Shown: positions 26,735 through 36,125 of the stretch, piece after piece | How positions within the stretch are numbered: the first letter of the stretch is position 1 | Layout: every line of letters begins with the position of its first letter | From: Scytonema hofmannii PCC 7110 | Lineage (GTDB): Bacteria > Cyanobacteriota > Cyanobacteriia > Cyanobacteriales > Nostocaceae | NCBI RefSeq assembly: GCF_000346485.2 | Contig: NZ_KQ976354.1 | Location: forward strand, 7,612,283 to 7,676,282 | DNA length: 64,000 nucleotides | Direction of reading: 5' to 3' | Program-made: the position numbers and the translations under genes | Notes under the pieces: model-generated | What the model was told of the DNA's origin: nothing | The model's database searches: none | The model's input: the letters and a program-made list of their open reading frames with translations, nothing else

Positions 26735-28054
26735 ATGATAAATCGGAACGGCTCAGACAAAACACAAGTTAATGCATTTATCAACCAGATCAAATCACAT
26801 TGGAAAAGACCTCCCAGTCTTTTTGACTCCTACAACGCCCAGCGCCATCGCTTTACGCTCAAGCGACTGCGGCTACAAGCGGAGGTTATGCTTATTGTTG
26901 GTTTAACAGTTATTGCATTTTTCTTATGGCTGAACGTACAACCCTCAGGTAAGTTGTCCGCCCTCACTCTTGGGATTTTTATAGAACTAATCATAGCTAC
27001 TTGTTGGTTTTTCTCCAAAACTCAACTCGGTCACCGTCATCCTCACTTTATCTTTTTGACTTTGAGTTGGTCTGTAACTTGTATCAATCAAATTGGGACT
27101 GCTTTACTCTTCCATGTTGTTGAACCAAGAATAGGTATTTGGAATTTAATGTTTCTCACTCAAGCAACAATCGTTCCTGTGGTATGGCATCTCCATATGA
27201 TTTCTCAAATAGGAACTATAATTTGTTACTTGAGCTTGTACGGGCTGTTTCAGCCTAGTTTAAAGTATCCATTTCCCTATTATCTTGAACAAGGACTGTA
27301 TTTATTTTGGACTTGTGTAATTTGTAATTTGTCTGTCTATTTTTACGATAAGTTACGAAAGGAAGAATTTCACACTCGCAAAGATTTAGAAGTTGCTCAG
27401 GATAAGTCAGAAAAGTTATTACTCAATATTTTGCCAGAAACGATCGCAACCAAATTGAAGCACCAGCGAACTACAATCGCCGATAATTTTCATGAAGTGA
27501 CAGTCTTGTTTGCAGATATTGTTGGCTTTACAGAGCTTTCAACTAGTACATCTCCAACAAAATTAGTCGAGTTACTCAACGAAATTTTTTCCAAATTTGA
27601 TAAATTAGCAGAACTGCATGGAGTAGAAAAAATTAAAACAATTGGTGATGCTTACATGGCTGTCGCTGGATTACCCATTCCACGTAGCGACCATGCGATC
27701 GCAATGGCTAGGATGGCATTGGATATGCAACGTGCCATACAACAGTATAACAAAGACAGAGATTCGTCATTCCGCATCCGAATTGGTATTAGTACGGGAC
27801 CTGTGGTGGCGGGTGTGATTGGTTTGAAGAAGTTTACTTATGACCTTTGGGGAGATACGGTTAATACAGCGAGTCGAATGGAGTCTCACGGTATAGCGGA
27901 CTGCATTCAAGTTTGTGAAGTCAGTTACGATCGCTTAAAAGATAAGTTTTTGCTAGAAAAGCGGGGTTTAATTCCTGTTAAAGGCAAAGGAAAGATGATG
28001 ACATATTTACTGAAAGAGGAGAATAGGGAATGGGGAGTAGGGAGTGAAGAATAG
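26735..28054 (+). CDS. Membrane class III adenylate cyclase
   Basis: Starting at the ATG giving MINRNGSDKTQ, the 439-aa protein has an N-terminal domain with about six hydrophobic segments (residues ~55-215), a short coiled linker and a C-terminal cyclase catalytic domain. Metal-binding aspartates are in VLFADIVGFTELS and KIKTIGDAYMAV. The substrate-specifying positions (K in EKIKTIGD, D in TYDLWGD) are those of adenylate rather than guanylate cyclases. It should make cAMP. The ABC exporter at 33 kb carries a cyclic-nucleotide-binding domain, though any link is speculation. The C-terminal few residues run into repeat sequence. Confidence 0.85.
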   Translation: MINRNGSDKTQVNAFINQIKSHWKRPPSLFDSYNAQRHRFTLKRLRLQAEVMLIVGLTVIAFFLWLNVQPSGKLSALTLGIFIELIIATCWFFSKTQLGHRHPHFIFLTLSWSVTCINQIGTALLFHVVEPRIGIWNLMFLTQATIVPVVWHLHMISQIGTIICYLSLYGLFQPSLKYPFPYYLEQGLYLFWTCVICNLSVYFYDKLRKEEFHTRKDLEVAQDKSEKLLLNILPETIATKLKHQRTTIADNFHEVTVLFADIVGFTELSTSTSPTKLVELLNEIFSKFDKLAELHGVEKIKTIGDAYMAVAGLPIPRSDHAIAMARMALDMQRAIQQYNKDRDSSFRIRIGISTGPVVAGVIGLKKFTYDLWGDTVNTASRMESHGIADCIQVCEVSYDRLKDKFLLEKRGLIPVKGKGKMMTYLLKEENREWGVGSEE

Positions 28055-28171
28055 GGAATGGAGTTTAACAAACATTTATCAGGAGGTTAACAGGAGTTGC
28101 TGGCAGTTCAAGCCCATGCCTAATGATTGCTCAACACACCTAAATAACACGGGAGGCTCGGATTTGTCAGT

Positions 28172-28744
28172 TTAGCGCATGGGAGTTGGAACCCACTTTT
28201 GGAAAGTATCTAGATGATTCCAGTAAGCCAGATACCCAGTAAATGCCCAGATCAGAGCCGCCACTATCAGTACAACTGCACCAATCAGCCGCCATGTTTG
28301 GTTAGTTTTCAAGTAAAGAGTCGGTGCAGCAAAGACACCACCTAGACCGGTAAGGATAAAGCCAATACCTGAAAGTAATGGCTGCCGTGTTAGACTTAAG
28401 TTCATAATGCGTAAACCAACCACAATAGCAGCGATGCCAGCGAAAAAAGCGTAAATTGCCACTGTTAGCAGATCCCAACCCTGTGCTAAAGCTACAGCAG
28501 CGCCAATGAATAAGATCCCGAATAGGACTGTCATCTCACCAAAAGCAATGTTGAAGCTACCAGCGACTGGCCAAGTCCAGATCATATGCAAACCAGTTGC
28601 TAAGGCAAGGCCGCCAGTCATCCCAAAGCCAGGAATCCACCGTCTCTGATTAATGCTATCGAGGTCTTGATACACGTAGTAAGCTAGTAGAAAGAGTCCA
28701 GCTACCATATTGATTAGCATCAGTGTGATGTAGTCGATAAACAT
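28172..28744 (-). CDS. DUF981 family membrane protein
   Basis: The 190-aa product has about six transmembrane helices and the DUF981 pattern (FGMTGGLALATGLHMIWTWP; GSFNIAFGEMTVLFG; RIMNLSLTRQPLLSG). The start at the ATG giving MFIDYITLML is preceded by AGAGG at good spacing. A start 27 bp further upstream is possible but less likely. Function is unknown. The gene stands alone. Confidence 0.7.
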   Translation of the reverse strand: MFIDYITLMLINMVAGLFLLAYYVYQDLDSINQRRWIPGFGMTGGLALATGLHMIWTWPVAGSFNIAFGEMTVLFGILFIGAAVALAQGWDLLTVAIYAFFAGIAAIVVGLRIMNLSLTRQPLLSGIGFILTGLGGVFAAPTLYLKTNQTWRLIGAVVLIVAALIWAFTGYLAYWNHLDTFQKWVPTPMR

Positions 28745-28771
28745 GATGAACCTCTTGATACGGGAAGACAT

Positions 28772-29125
28772 ACCTTACTGTGCGTGTAAGGCTGCACTAT
28801 TTTAGGTAAAATAGCAAAGAGAAACACAATTTGCTCGTTGGGTACTCTGAACAATGGCAGTGTGAAAAGGTCTGTTTTGACAGGATACAACAGAATTGGA
28901 CTATTTCCTGTATCAGCTAATGTCAAAGTGGAAACAACCTCACTAATATAGTGCTCTTAAACGACTCTTTTATTCCTGTAAAATCAATCTTCAAATGAAA
29001 GCGCTCGCGCTCTTTGTAAAAAACTAAAGTATAGTAAAATGACTCTGAAATTTTTAGCTATTGAACGCTGCTAGCCTTTTATTGTACTACTAAATATATT
29101 TCACGTTGGAAATGTAAAAAAATAT
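28772..29125. other. Intergenic region upstream of pfkA
   Basis: This AT-rich stretch separates divergent genes. A short inverted repeat (AAAGCGC TCG CGCTCTTT region near 29000) is visible. I see no convincing gene. Confidence 0.5.
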
Positions 29126-30205
29126 ATGGGAAAATGCAAGCGTATTGGCATTCTTACGAGTGGAGGAGATTGCTCGGGTTTGAATGCGGTCATAAGATCT
29201 GTCGTCCATTGTGCTTGTGGAAAAGGTTGGGAAGTACTGGGAATTCGTCAAGCAACTCTGGGATTGATGGCGCGTCCCGAGCAATTCACAAAACTGGAAA
29301 TTGACTTAGTTGACCCCCTGTTAACTTCTGGTGGGACAATGTTAGGAACCACCAACACAGGCGATCCTTTTGCTTTTCCTATGCCTGATGGCAGTGTGTG
29401 CGATCGCTCAGAAGAAATTATTGCAGGTTACCATCGACTGGGTTTAGACGCTTTGATTGGAATTGGCGGTGATGGTAGCTTGGCTATTCTCCGTCGCTTA
29501 GCACAACAAGGGGGTATTAATTTAGTGGGTATTCCCAAAACAATTGATAATGATATTGGGATTACCGAACATGCGATCGGTTTTGATACGGCAGTTAATA
29601 TTGCTACAGAAGCACTCGATAGATTACATTTTACTGCTGCGTCTCACAGTCGAGTCATGATTTTAGAAGTGATGGGTCGTGATGCGGGACACATTGCCAT
29701 TGCTGCGGGAATTGCTGGAGGAGCAGATGTTATTTTAATTCCAGAAATTCCCTACACTATTGACCACATTTGCAACAAAATTAAACAGCGCCAAGACAAA
29801 GGCAAAAACTACTGTTTAATTATTGTTTCCGAGGCAGTTCGTACAGCTGAGGGTGAAACTGTCACAATGACAAATCGTTTGGGTCAATCTCGATACGGCG
29901 GTATTGGTCAGTACTTAGCCGATGGAATTAGCGATCGCATTAATGCAGAAACCCGAGTCACAGTTTTAGGACACATTCAACGGGGAGGAACGGCTTCACC
30001 ACTGGATCGACTCGTAGCAGCTGCTTTTGGTGTAGCAGCAGTCAATCTCATTGCTGAAGATAAATATGACTACATGGTGACATGGCAAAATCGCCAGGTG
30101 ATCGCTGTGCCAATTGCTCTTGCGATCGCTCAGTATAGAGCTGTCAACCCAGAGGATACCTTAGTAAAAACTGCTCGCGGTTTGGGTATTTATTTAGGAG
30201 ATTAA
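29126..30205 (+). CDS. pfkA: 6-phosphofructokinase
   Basis: The 359-aa enzyme phosphorylates fructose 6-phosphate to fructose 1,6-bisphosphate in glycolysis. Motifs: GILTSGGDCSGLNAVIR at the N-terminus, IGIGGDGSLAI for nucleotide binding with the GGDGS glycine typical of ATP-dependent enzymes, and PKTIDNDI with the catalytic aspartates. MGRDAGHIA and GHIQRGGTASPLDR complete the active site. The GGDC/GGDGS combination resembles the mixed-substrate PFK group, so pyrophosphate use cannot be fully excluded. It is monocistronic by context. Confidence 0.92.
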   Translation: MGKCKRIGILTSGGDCSGLNAVIRSVVHCACGKGWEVLGIRQATLGLMARPEQFTKLEIDLVDPLLTSGGTMLGTTNTGDPFAFPMPDGSVCDRSEEIIAGYHRLGLDALIGIGGDGSLAILRRLAQQGGINLVGIPKTIDNDIGITEHAIGFDTAVNIATEALDRLHFTAASHSRVMILEVMGRDAGHIAIAAGIAGGADVILIPEIPYTIDHICNKIKQRQDKGKNYCLIIVSEAVRTAEGETVTMTNRLGQSRYGGIGQYLADGISDRINAETRVTVLGHIQRGGTASPLDRLVAAAFGVAAVNLIAEDKYDYMVTWQNRQVIAVPIALAIAQYRAVNPEDTLVKTARGLGIYLGD

Positions 30206-30250
30206 CCAATAAGGGATTTCCAAGAATAAGTTATCCATCTTGTGGGATGG

Positions 30251-30406
30251 GCGTCCTCGCCCGTCCTGTCTTTGTGGCGTCCTCGCCCGTCCTGTCTTTG
30301 TGGCGTCCTCGCCCGTCCTGTCTTTGTGGCGTCCTCGCCCGTCCTATCTTTGTGGCGTCCTCGCCCGTCCTGTCTTTGTGGCGTCCTCGCCCGTCCTGTC
30401 TTTGTG
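30251..30406. repeat. Six tandem copies of a 26-bp repeat
   Basis: Exact 26-bp periodicity with starts at 30251, 30277, 30303, 30329, 30355 and 30381 and one substitution in copy four. The unit contains CCTCGCCCGTCC and is an amplification of the dispersed GGGCG...CGCCC palindrome. Because 26 is not a multiple of three, all three forward frames are open, giving spurious ORFs. The sequence just before it (about 30207) matches the left end of the element at 31588. Confidence 0.92.
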
Positions 30407-30421
30407 GCGGGCGATCGCGCC

Positions 30422-31003
30422 TTATGGAAAAATCCGGTTCAAGTTTAATAGAGTATCTTCAAATCCAGGTATTGGAATTTCCTGGTGAGATAAAACAATC
30501 TGCTTGTTGAGATAGCCGAACTTTTGCTGAATATTTTGGTATGGTTGACTGTAACACTCAAGTTGACGTTCCTGCAAATTTACGATCCAGTAGTTAGAAA
30601 CACCTGCTTCGGCATACAACGACAGCTTTGTTGTTTGGTCGTAATCTAAAGTTTTGTCAGAAATTTCGATCGCTAATAAAATATCTTCGGGATAGGGATG
30701 ATGTGCGAGATAATCTTCATCTGTTCCTCGTGCAATGACAACATCCGGTTCAGGCTCGCTTTGATTGGGTAGAGTTATGGGATCTTGTCCGCGAATGACT
30801 GCTCGGTCACCCAAAAGCCGATCTAGTTGACGACAAAGAATGGAAGCACAAACTGTATGAGGTGTTCCTTTTGCAGTCATTGAAATGAGTTCTCCTTGAA
30901 TCAGCTCGACCCTATCTCCTTCAGTCAGAAATCCAAGTTCAATGAGCCGATGGTATTCGTCAATTGTGAATCGCTTTGATTTTGCAACAGTCATGGCATC
31001 CAT
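30422..31003 (-). CDS. Uma2 family (DUF820) putative endonuclease
   Basis: The 193-aa protein has FTIDEYHRLIELGFLTEGDR, VELIQGELISM, PEPDVVIARG, LLAIEISDKTLDYDQTTK and SNYWIVNLQ, the complete Uma2 signature with its PD-(D/E)XK-like residues. Uma2 genes are numerous and of unknown function in cyanobacteria. Its 3' end abuts the 26-bp tandem repeat array. Confidence 0.87.
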   Translation of the reverse strand: MDAMTVAKSKRFTIDEYHRLIELGFLTEGDRVELIQGELISMTAKGTPHTVCASILCRQLDRLLGDRAVIRGQDPITLPNQSEPEPDVVIARGTDEDYLAHHPYPEDILLAIEISDKTLDYDQTTKLSLYAEAGVSNYWIVNLQERQLECYSQPYQNIQQKFGYLNKQIVLSHQEIPIPGFEDTLLNLNRIFP

Positions 31004-31050
31004 TCAGATGGAATTGCTTCCACTTTAAATTTTACGTCAATAACCTTACA

Positions 31051-31202
31051 TATAGCAATCCTATTTGATTTGCGAAATACATATAAGGAAACCACCCTCG
31101 TGCGCGTCTTTCTACGCTTTGACAGGAGTGGCGTTGGGCAATGCCCACCACTACAGTAATAATGTACTGAAAATTTTGTATGCATAGTTTAGGATTGCTA
31201 TA
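31051..31202. mobile_element. MITE with TATAGCAATCCTA termini, copy 1
   Basis: Perfect 13-bp terminal inverted repeats (31051-31063 and 31190-31202) bracket about 150 bp with no coding capacity, including a GCGTTGGGCAATGCCCACC palindrome. A second copy with the same ends lies at 47893-48004. No transposase is inside, so mobilisation would be in trans. Confidence 0.8.
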
Positions 31203-31227
31203 TATTATTGATATTGTTTGAAGGCGT

Positions 31228-31554
31228 ATGATTATAACTTCTGCTAAATCTATTCGTACAGCACGTCGAGGAAGAATTTTCCCCGAAATCCAGTGGACTG
31301 CTGAAGAGAAAGCCAAACTTAAAGCTGAAGACGAGGAATTTCATCGTCGTTGTAAGGTTATTTTTGACCTCGTGAAATCTAATTATATCCAGACCCACTA
31401 CGGCTGGTATATGGTTGTTGAACCGAATAGTGGTGACTACTTTATTGACCGAGAGGAAGAAGTAGTTATGCAAACCGCTCGTCAGAAGCACCCCGGTACT
31501 GTACCATTATTTTTCTTTCAAATTAATGAGACAGGGGTTTCCGGAACTGTATGA
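31228..31554 (+). CDS. Small hypothetical protein
   Basis: The 108-aa product is charged at the N-terminus (IRTARRGRIFPEIQWTAEEKAKLKAEDEEFHRRC) with a compact alpha/beta C-terminal half (HYGWYMVVEPNSGDYFIDRE). It resembles small uncharacterised cyanobacterial proteins, but I cannot name a family. GAAGGCGT precedes the ATG at a workable distance. It starts just inside the downstream flank of a MITE, so its promoter may derive from the element. Confidence 0.5.
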   Translation: MIITSAKSIRTARRGRIFPEIQWTAEEKAKLKAEDEEFHRRCKVIFDLVKSNYIQTHYGWYMVVEPNSGDYFIDREEEVVMQTARQKHPGTVPLFFFQINETGVSGTV

Positions 31555-31587
31555 TCCAAGGGTGGTTTGAACCAATTTATTTATCTG

Positions 31588-31813
31588 CCCTAAGGGATTT
31601 CCAAGAAATAAATTACCACTACTTGTGGCACGGGCGGGGACGCCCGTTCTATACTAGACATCTCCAAAAATTAAATATGCATTACCCGAAGTCTTAGTAG
31701 GGGCGCAAGGCATTGCGCCCCTACATCTTTTCCGGAGATGTCTACTAGTGACGGAGAGACTTTAGTACTACAAGAGATATTTTAAGACTTTTTTATTTAG
31801 AAGTCCCTAAGGA
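31588..31813. mobile_element. Nested MITE-like elements upstream of the secretion cassette
   Basis: Outer imperfect inverted repeats (CCTAAGGGATTTCCAAGAAA near 31589; the complement as TTTAGAAGTCCCTAAGG near 31796) enclose a second element with TIRs AGACATCTCC / GGAGATGTCT (about 31655-31740). Inside that lies a palindrome TAGGGGCGCAA...TTGCGCCCCTA. The left outer end recurs at 30207. This is a MITE inserted into a MITE. Confidence 0.7.
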
Positions 31814-32351
31814 AAAAGGGTGCGCTCGCATCGCATTCCTTTTTGCCATGTCTGTATGATTTTTTAGGAGTTGTTGCATTCAGGAATAATTCTTAGCCAG
31901 TTTTTTCCTCTCCCTTTCCCAAAGAGAGAGGGGTTGAATTTCTTCTCCCTTCTCCCCTTGGGAGAAGGGTTGGGGATGAGGGCCATTTTTTCAGATATGC
32001 TCAAAAAATCTTAATTAACAAATGTAAACTTCTTCAAGTTCTTGCGTAATGTCACCTAACAATGCCGATGAATAATATGACAGTTTAATTCAAGTTTGAC
32101 TTCCACAGGAAGGTTCATATCAGAGGAAAACCTCTGACAGAACCAGAACTTACCTTAGTACACATCAACTCACACCTTTCTCAAGAGGAGCTGATATACA
32201 AAAGAATATAACACATTACTGACTTTAAAAACCTGAGTACTATCTGCATTAAATTGTAATTTTTTGACAAAGTTTGAGTTATTTTGTGCATTTTTTCAAT
32301 AAATACTACGTAGTTGCTTGTTAACAATTAATCACAAACAGTTAAGGAGTT
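31814..32351. other. Long intergenic region before the secretion cassette
   Basis: I find no gene with start and ribosome binding site here. A pair of pyrimidine-rich/purine-rich tracts (about 31905-31985) makes an imperfect inverted repeat. An open but startless frame at about 32091-32215 is noted under rejected items. The last 130 bp are AT-rich and probably carry the promoter of the parvulin gene. Confidence 0.5.
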
Positions 32352-32360
32352 TTGCAGGTT

Positions 32361-33140
32361 ATGGCTTATGAGATAGAGATTGCCGATCGCACGATCGCTA
32401 GCGAAGAACTCATAACTTTGCTCGCACAGTACAACATGGTGCCACAACTGTTACGAGAAATCATCATAGACAGAGCGATCGCACAAATAACTTGCACGAG
32501 AGAAGAAATCGCTACAGCTAGCCAGCAATTTTTCAAACAACATCAAATTAGTAATCCTACCGAACATGAAGCATGGCTGAAACATTACAACCTCAACCAC
32601 AATCAATTTCAAGCCCTTATAACTCGCAAGTTAAGAATAGAAAAATTTCAGCAAGCGACCTGGGGAAACAAACTAGAATCTTACTTTCTGCATCGCAAAC
32701 CACACCTAGATCGAGTTATATACTCTTTGATTCGCACGCCAGAATTCGGTATTGCTAATGAACTGTATTTTCGCATCCTAGCTGGGGAGCAAACCTTTGC
32801 CGAAGTTGCGCGGGAATATTCTGCGGGACCAGAAGCAGACAAAAGTGGAATCGTTGGACCAGTCGATCTTGGATCGTTGCACCCCGGTTTGGCAAAGCAA
32901 CTTCAAGTCAGTCAACCCAGACAAATCTGGCGTCCCATGCCTTTTGGTGAATTTTTTGTTATTCTACGCTTAGAAAAATTTCTTCCCGCACAGCTGGATA
33001 AATTCATGCAACAACGTCTGTTGAAAGAATTATTTGAAGGTTGGTTGCAAGAACAAATTCACCAATTATCAGATGCAGATAAAGCTTGGATGATCGTGAC
33101 ACGCAAACACTCACAAGAGAAATCCACTAACGCCGCATAG
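32361..33140 (+). CDS. Parvulin-type (PpiC/SurA-like) peptidyl-prolyl isomerase
   Basis: The 259-aa protein has an N-terminal helical chaperone part (LLREIIIDRAIAQITCTREEIATA) and a parvulin domain at about residues 120-200 (IANELYFRILAGEQTFAEVAREYSAGPEADKSG and GGIVGPVDLG-like GPVDLGSLHPGL). No signal peptide is visible, so it may act in the cytoplasm on the exporter's substrate. The ATG at 32361 is preferred over an in-frame TTG at 32352 that sits too close to the AAGGAG. It is the first gene of a secretion cassette and probably prepares a protein for export. Confidence 0.8.
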   Translation: MAYEIEIADRTIASEELITLLAQYNMVPQLLREIIIDRAIAQITCTREEIATASQQFFKQHQISNPTEHEAWLKHYNLNHNQFQALITRKLRIEKFQQATWGNKLESYFLHRKPHLDRVIYSLIRTPEFGIANELYFRILAGEQTFAEVAREYSAGPEADKSGIVGPVDLGSLHPGLAKQLQVSQPRQIWRPMPFGEFFVILRLEKFLPAQLDKFMQQRLLKELFEGWLQEQIHQLSDADKAWMIVTRKHSQEKSTNAA

Positions 33141-33169
33141 GAAAAGATGATAAAAATTTGGTGCAGCAT

Positions 33170-36121
33170 ATGATAACAAATACTTCTGTTGATATTAAAG
33201 AATTCTTAACTGGTACGTTTCCTTTTTTACATTTATCAGAAAAGACCTTAGAAAATTTATATAAAAAAGTACAATTTTTGCGCTATCGAATGGGTCAAAC
33301 CATCACAACGCGGGAAGTCATACCCGAACAAATTAGCATTATTTGTCAAGGACAAGCTCGTCTTTTAGGATACGATCCCCGGTCAGACAAACCCGACACT
33401 CTGATGTTGCTGCAACCGGGAGAAGTTATAGGTTGGGTAAGTCATGTACGGGATGTGGCTTGTGAAACTGCGATCGCATCTACAGAAGTGCTTTGTTTGA
33501 ATTTACCTGCTACCGATTTTCTCTCTTTAATGAAGCAAGAATCAGCCTTTGCTGAAGCATTGCAAAATCGAGTCTCCCTAATAGAACTATATGAATTATT
33601 AGGAGAAGAACTCAATCGACGGGCTGATGGTAACACCGATTTACTCAAACTGACACGAACTGCTTGGGAAACAGCCGTTGTGCAAACATTCCCTACACGA
33701 CGCTCCGTCTTAACTCATAGAAATAGAGAAAACCATCTGTGGCTAGTCAGTGGTAGTTCTCATGCGGCATTTCCAGTAGGCAGTCATATAGACTTAAACG
33801 CTAACACAAAACTCCTTCTTCATGGAAGCCTGCGTTTGATTGGTATACCAGAGTATTTGCTACCAGCATCCATCATTCCGGCGATCGCACCTACAGAAGC
33901 AGATTCCTGGCAATCGGATATTCCCTACGCTGCAGAAATCGTTGCTAAACCCGCTACAGCCAAGCGATCGCAAAGAGAAAAATATCCCTATATTCGGGCT
34001 AGAGGTCCAATTGATGCAACCCTAGCTTGCTTTCAGATGTTGAGCCAGTATTTTAATACGCCCTTCCGGCGAGATATGCTGCGGCGAGTTGTGACCAAAC
34101 AACAAGAAAACGCTGGTGGTCTATCCCTGCAATTTTGCGGTGCAGTCGCAGAGTTGATGGGGTTGACAACCCAGATAGTCAAAATTCCTGCATCTGCTGT
34201 CAGCCGATTGCAACCTCCTGTCATGATTTCTTGGCAAGATACTTTTGCAGTTATCTACAAAACCAGTCCCCAGGAGTTACTCATTGCTGTTCCCGAAATG
34301 GGACTCGTGCGGCGCAAGTCACGAGACTTTGCTGAAACGTGGGGTACGGAAGGGGAAGTTTTACTGCTGCAACCCACAAAACACACACCTAAATCCCGAT
34401 TTGGTCTTTCTTGGTTTATTCCCTCACTACGACGCTATCGAAAAGTCTTGATTGAAGTCTTGATTGCTTCGATAGTGGTACAGATTTTTGGCTTGGTGAA
34501 TCCCCTTGCAACACAAGTCGTTATCGATAAAGTGATTGTAGGCAATAGCCCCGCTACCCTAGAAGTTTTCGGCATCTTTTTAATAGTCGTCTCAATCGTA
34601 GAAGCCATACTTTCTAATGTTCGCACCCATTTATTTGTAGACACCACAAACCGCATAGACCTTTCGTTAGGTTCAGAAGTCATCAATCACCTGCTGCGCT
34701 TGCCATTATCTTATTTCGATCGCCGTCCCGTTGGCGAACTAGCAACGCGGATTAATGAACTCGAACACATCCGTTCTTTTCTCACAGGTACGGCTTTAAC
34801 AGTGGTCATGGATGCAGTCTTTTCCGTGATTTACATCTTTGTGATGGCAATTTATAGTTGGGTGCTGACTTTGGTGGCTTTAGCGACAGTACCGCTATTT
34901 GCGCTATTGAACTTGTTAGTATCACCAATTATGCGGCGACAATTGCATGAAAAAGCCGAACGCAACGCCGAAACTCACTCCTATTTAGTAGAAGTGATGG
35001 CGGGAATGCAAACAGTCAAAGCACAAAATTTGGAATTACGTTCCCGGTGGCAATGGCAAGAACGCTACGCCCGCTATGTTAGCGCTGGGTTTAAGACGAT
35101 TTCTACCCAAACAACTGCTGGATCTCTCAGCAACTTCCTCAACAAACTCTCTACTTTGTTGGTTTTGTGGGTAGGAGCTTATCTCGTTCTCAACGGACAA
35201 CTCACTTTAGGACAACTCATCGCTTTCCGCATTATTTCTGGTTACGTCACCAGTCCCCTACTGCGCTTAGTCCAACTATGGCAAAATTTCCAAGAAACGG
35301 CTTTATCCTTACAACGTTTGAGCGATATTCTCGATACACCCCAAGAAGAAGAACAGGGAGAACATCAAAATATCCTCATGCCTGCAATTGAAGGTCATAT
35401 TCGCTACCATAATGTTTCCTTTAGCTTCCGTCCTAACAGCCCCATGCAACTGTGCAACATCAGTGTCGATTTCCCTGTCGGTTCGTTCATAGGTGTTGTC
35501 GGTCAAAGTGGTTCTGGGAAAAGTACTATGTTGAAATTATTACCCAGACTTTACGAGCCAGCATCTGGAAAAATCTTGATTGATGGTTACGATATCAGCA
35601 AAGTAGAGCTTTACTCCCTCCGCCGTCAAATTGGAGTTGTATTACAAGATACTTTACTGTTCGATGGGACAATTCGCGAAAACATTGCCCTGGGGTATCC
35701 TGATGCTAGCGATGAAGAGATTATTGCAGCTGCCAAAGTGGCTTATGCCCACGACTTTATCATGTCATTGCCCAATGGCTACAATACCCAAGTCGGCGAA
35801 CGGGGTTCGGGTTTATCTGGTGGACAAAGACAGCGAGTTGCGATCGCCCGCACTGTCTTACAAAATCCGCAATTACTGATTTTAGACGAAGCCACAAGTG
35901 CTTTAGACTACAATGCAGAAGCACAAGTGTGCCGCAACTTAGCAGAAGCATTCAAAGACAAAACAGTATTCTTCATCACTCACAGACTCACCACTATCCG
36001 CAACGCCGATGTCATTTTGATGATGGATAAAGGCGCGATCGTAGAACAAGGAACCCATGAAGAATTAATGTCTCTCAAAGGTTACTACTACTGCTTGTAT
36101 CAACAACAAGAAAAAATTTAG
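33170..36121 (+). CDS. CNB/C39-like-domain ABC exporter of a type I secretion system
   Basis: This is a roughly 983-aa HlyB/SunT-like exporter. It starts with a cyclic-nucleotide-binding-like domain (about 20-145: RMGQTITTREVIPEQISIICQGQA; LMLLQPGEVIGWV). A C39-like domain follows (about 280-400) in which the DCG-type catalytic cysteine is replaced (GPIDATLACFQML), so it should bind but not cleave leader sequences. Then come six transmembrane helices and an ATPase with GQSGSGKST, LSGGQRQRVAIAR and LILDEATSALD. It sits 29 bp after the parvulin gene and 4 bp before hlyD. The start is uncertain: an upstream in-frame TTG at 33158 is possible. Confidence 0.88.
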   Translation: MITNTSVDIKEFLTGTFPFLHLSEKTLENLYKKVQFLRYRMGQTITTREVIPEQISIICQGQARLLGYDPRSDKPDTLMLLQPGEVIGWVSHVRDVACETAIASTEVLCLNLPATDFLSLMKQESAFAEALQNRVSLIELYELLGEELNRRADGNTDLLKLTRTAWETAVVQTFPTRRSVLTHRNRENHLWLVSGSSHAAFPVGSHIDLNANTKLLLHGSLRLIGIPEYLLPASIIPAIAPTEADSWQSDIPYAAEIVAKPATAKRSQREKYPYIRARGPIDATLACFQMLSQYFNTPFRRDMLRRVVTKQQENAGGLSLQFCGAVAELMGLTTQIVKIPASAVSRLQPPVMISWQDTFAVIYKTSPQELLIAVPEMGLVRRKSRDFAETWGTEGEVLLLQPTKHTPKSRFGLSWFIPSLRRYRKVLIEVLIASIVVQIFGLVNPLATQVVIDKVIVGNSPATLEVFGIFLIVVSIVEAILSNVRTHLFVDTTNRIDLSLGSEVINHLLRLPLSYFDRRPVGELATRINELEHIRSFLTGTALTVVMDAVFSVIYIFVMAIYSWVLTLVALATVPLFALLNLLVSPIMRRQLHEKAERNAETHSYLVEVMAGMQTVKAQNLELRSRWQWQERYARYVSAGFKTISTQTTAGSLSNFLNKLSTLLVLWVGAYLVLNGQLTLGQLIAFRIISGYVTSPLLRLVQLWQNFQETALSLQRLSDILDTPQEEEQGEHQNILMPAIEGHIRYHNVSFSFRPNSPMQLCNISVDFPVGSFIGVVGQSGSGKSTMLKLLPRLYEPASGKILIDGYDISKVELYSLRRQIGVVLQDTLLFDGTIRENIALGYPDASDEEIIAAAKVAYAHDFIMSLPNGYNTQVGERGSGLSGGQRQRVAIARTVLQNPQLLILDEATSALDYNAEAQVCRNLAEAFKDKTVFFITHRLTTIRNADVILMMDKGAIVEQGTHEELMSLKGYYYCLYQQQEKI

Positions 36122-36125
36122 TATT

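Noticed and set aside
30240-30510. Three overlapping forward ORFs of 68-87 aa
   Set aside because: All three frames are open because of the 26-bp tandem repeat; not a gene.
32091-32215. Open frame reading FHRKVHIRGKPLTEPE and onward
   Set aside because: Protein-like in places but has no start codon after an in-frame stop and no recognised family; could be a gene fragment.
31814-32360. Precursor peptide with a double-glycine leader for the ABC exporter
   Set aside because: No short ORF with ribosome binding site and GG-type leader was seen near the exporter; the C39-like domain also lacks its catalytic cysteine.
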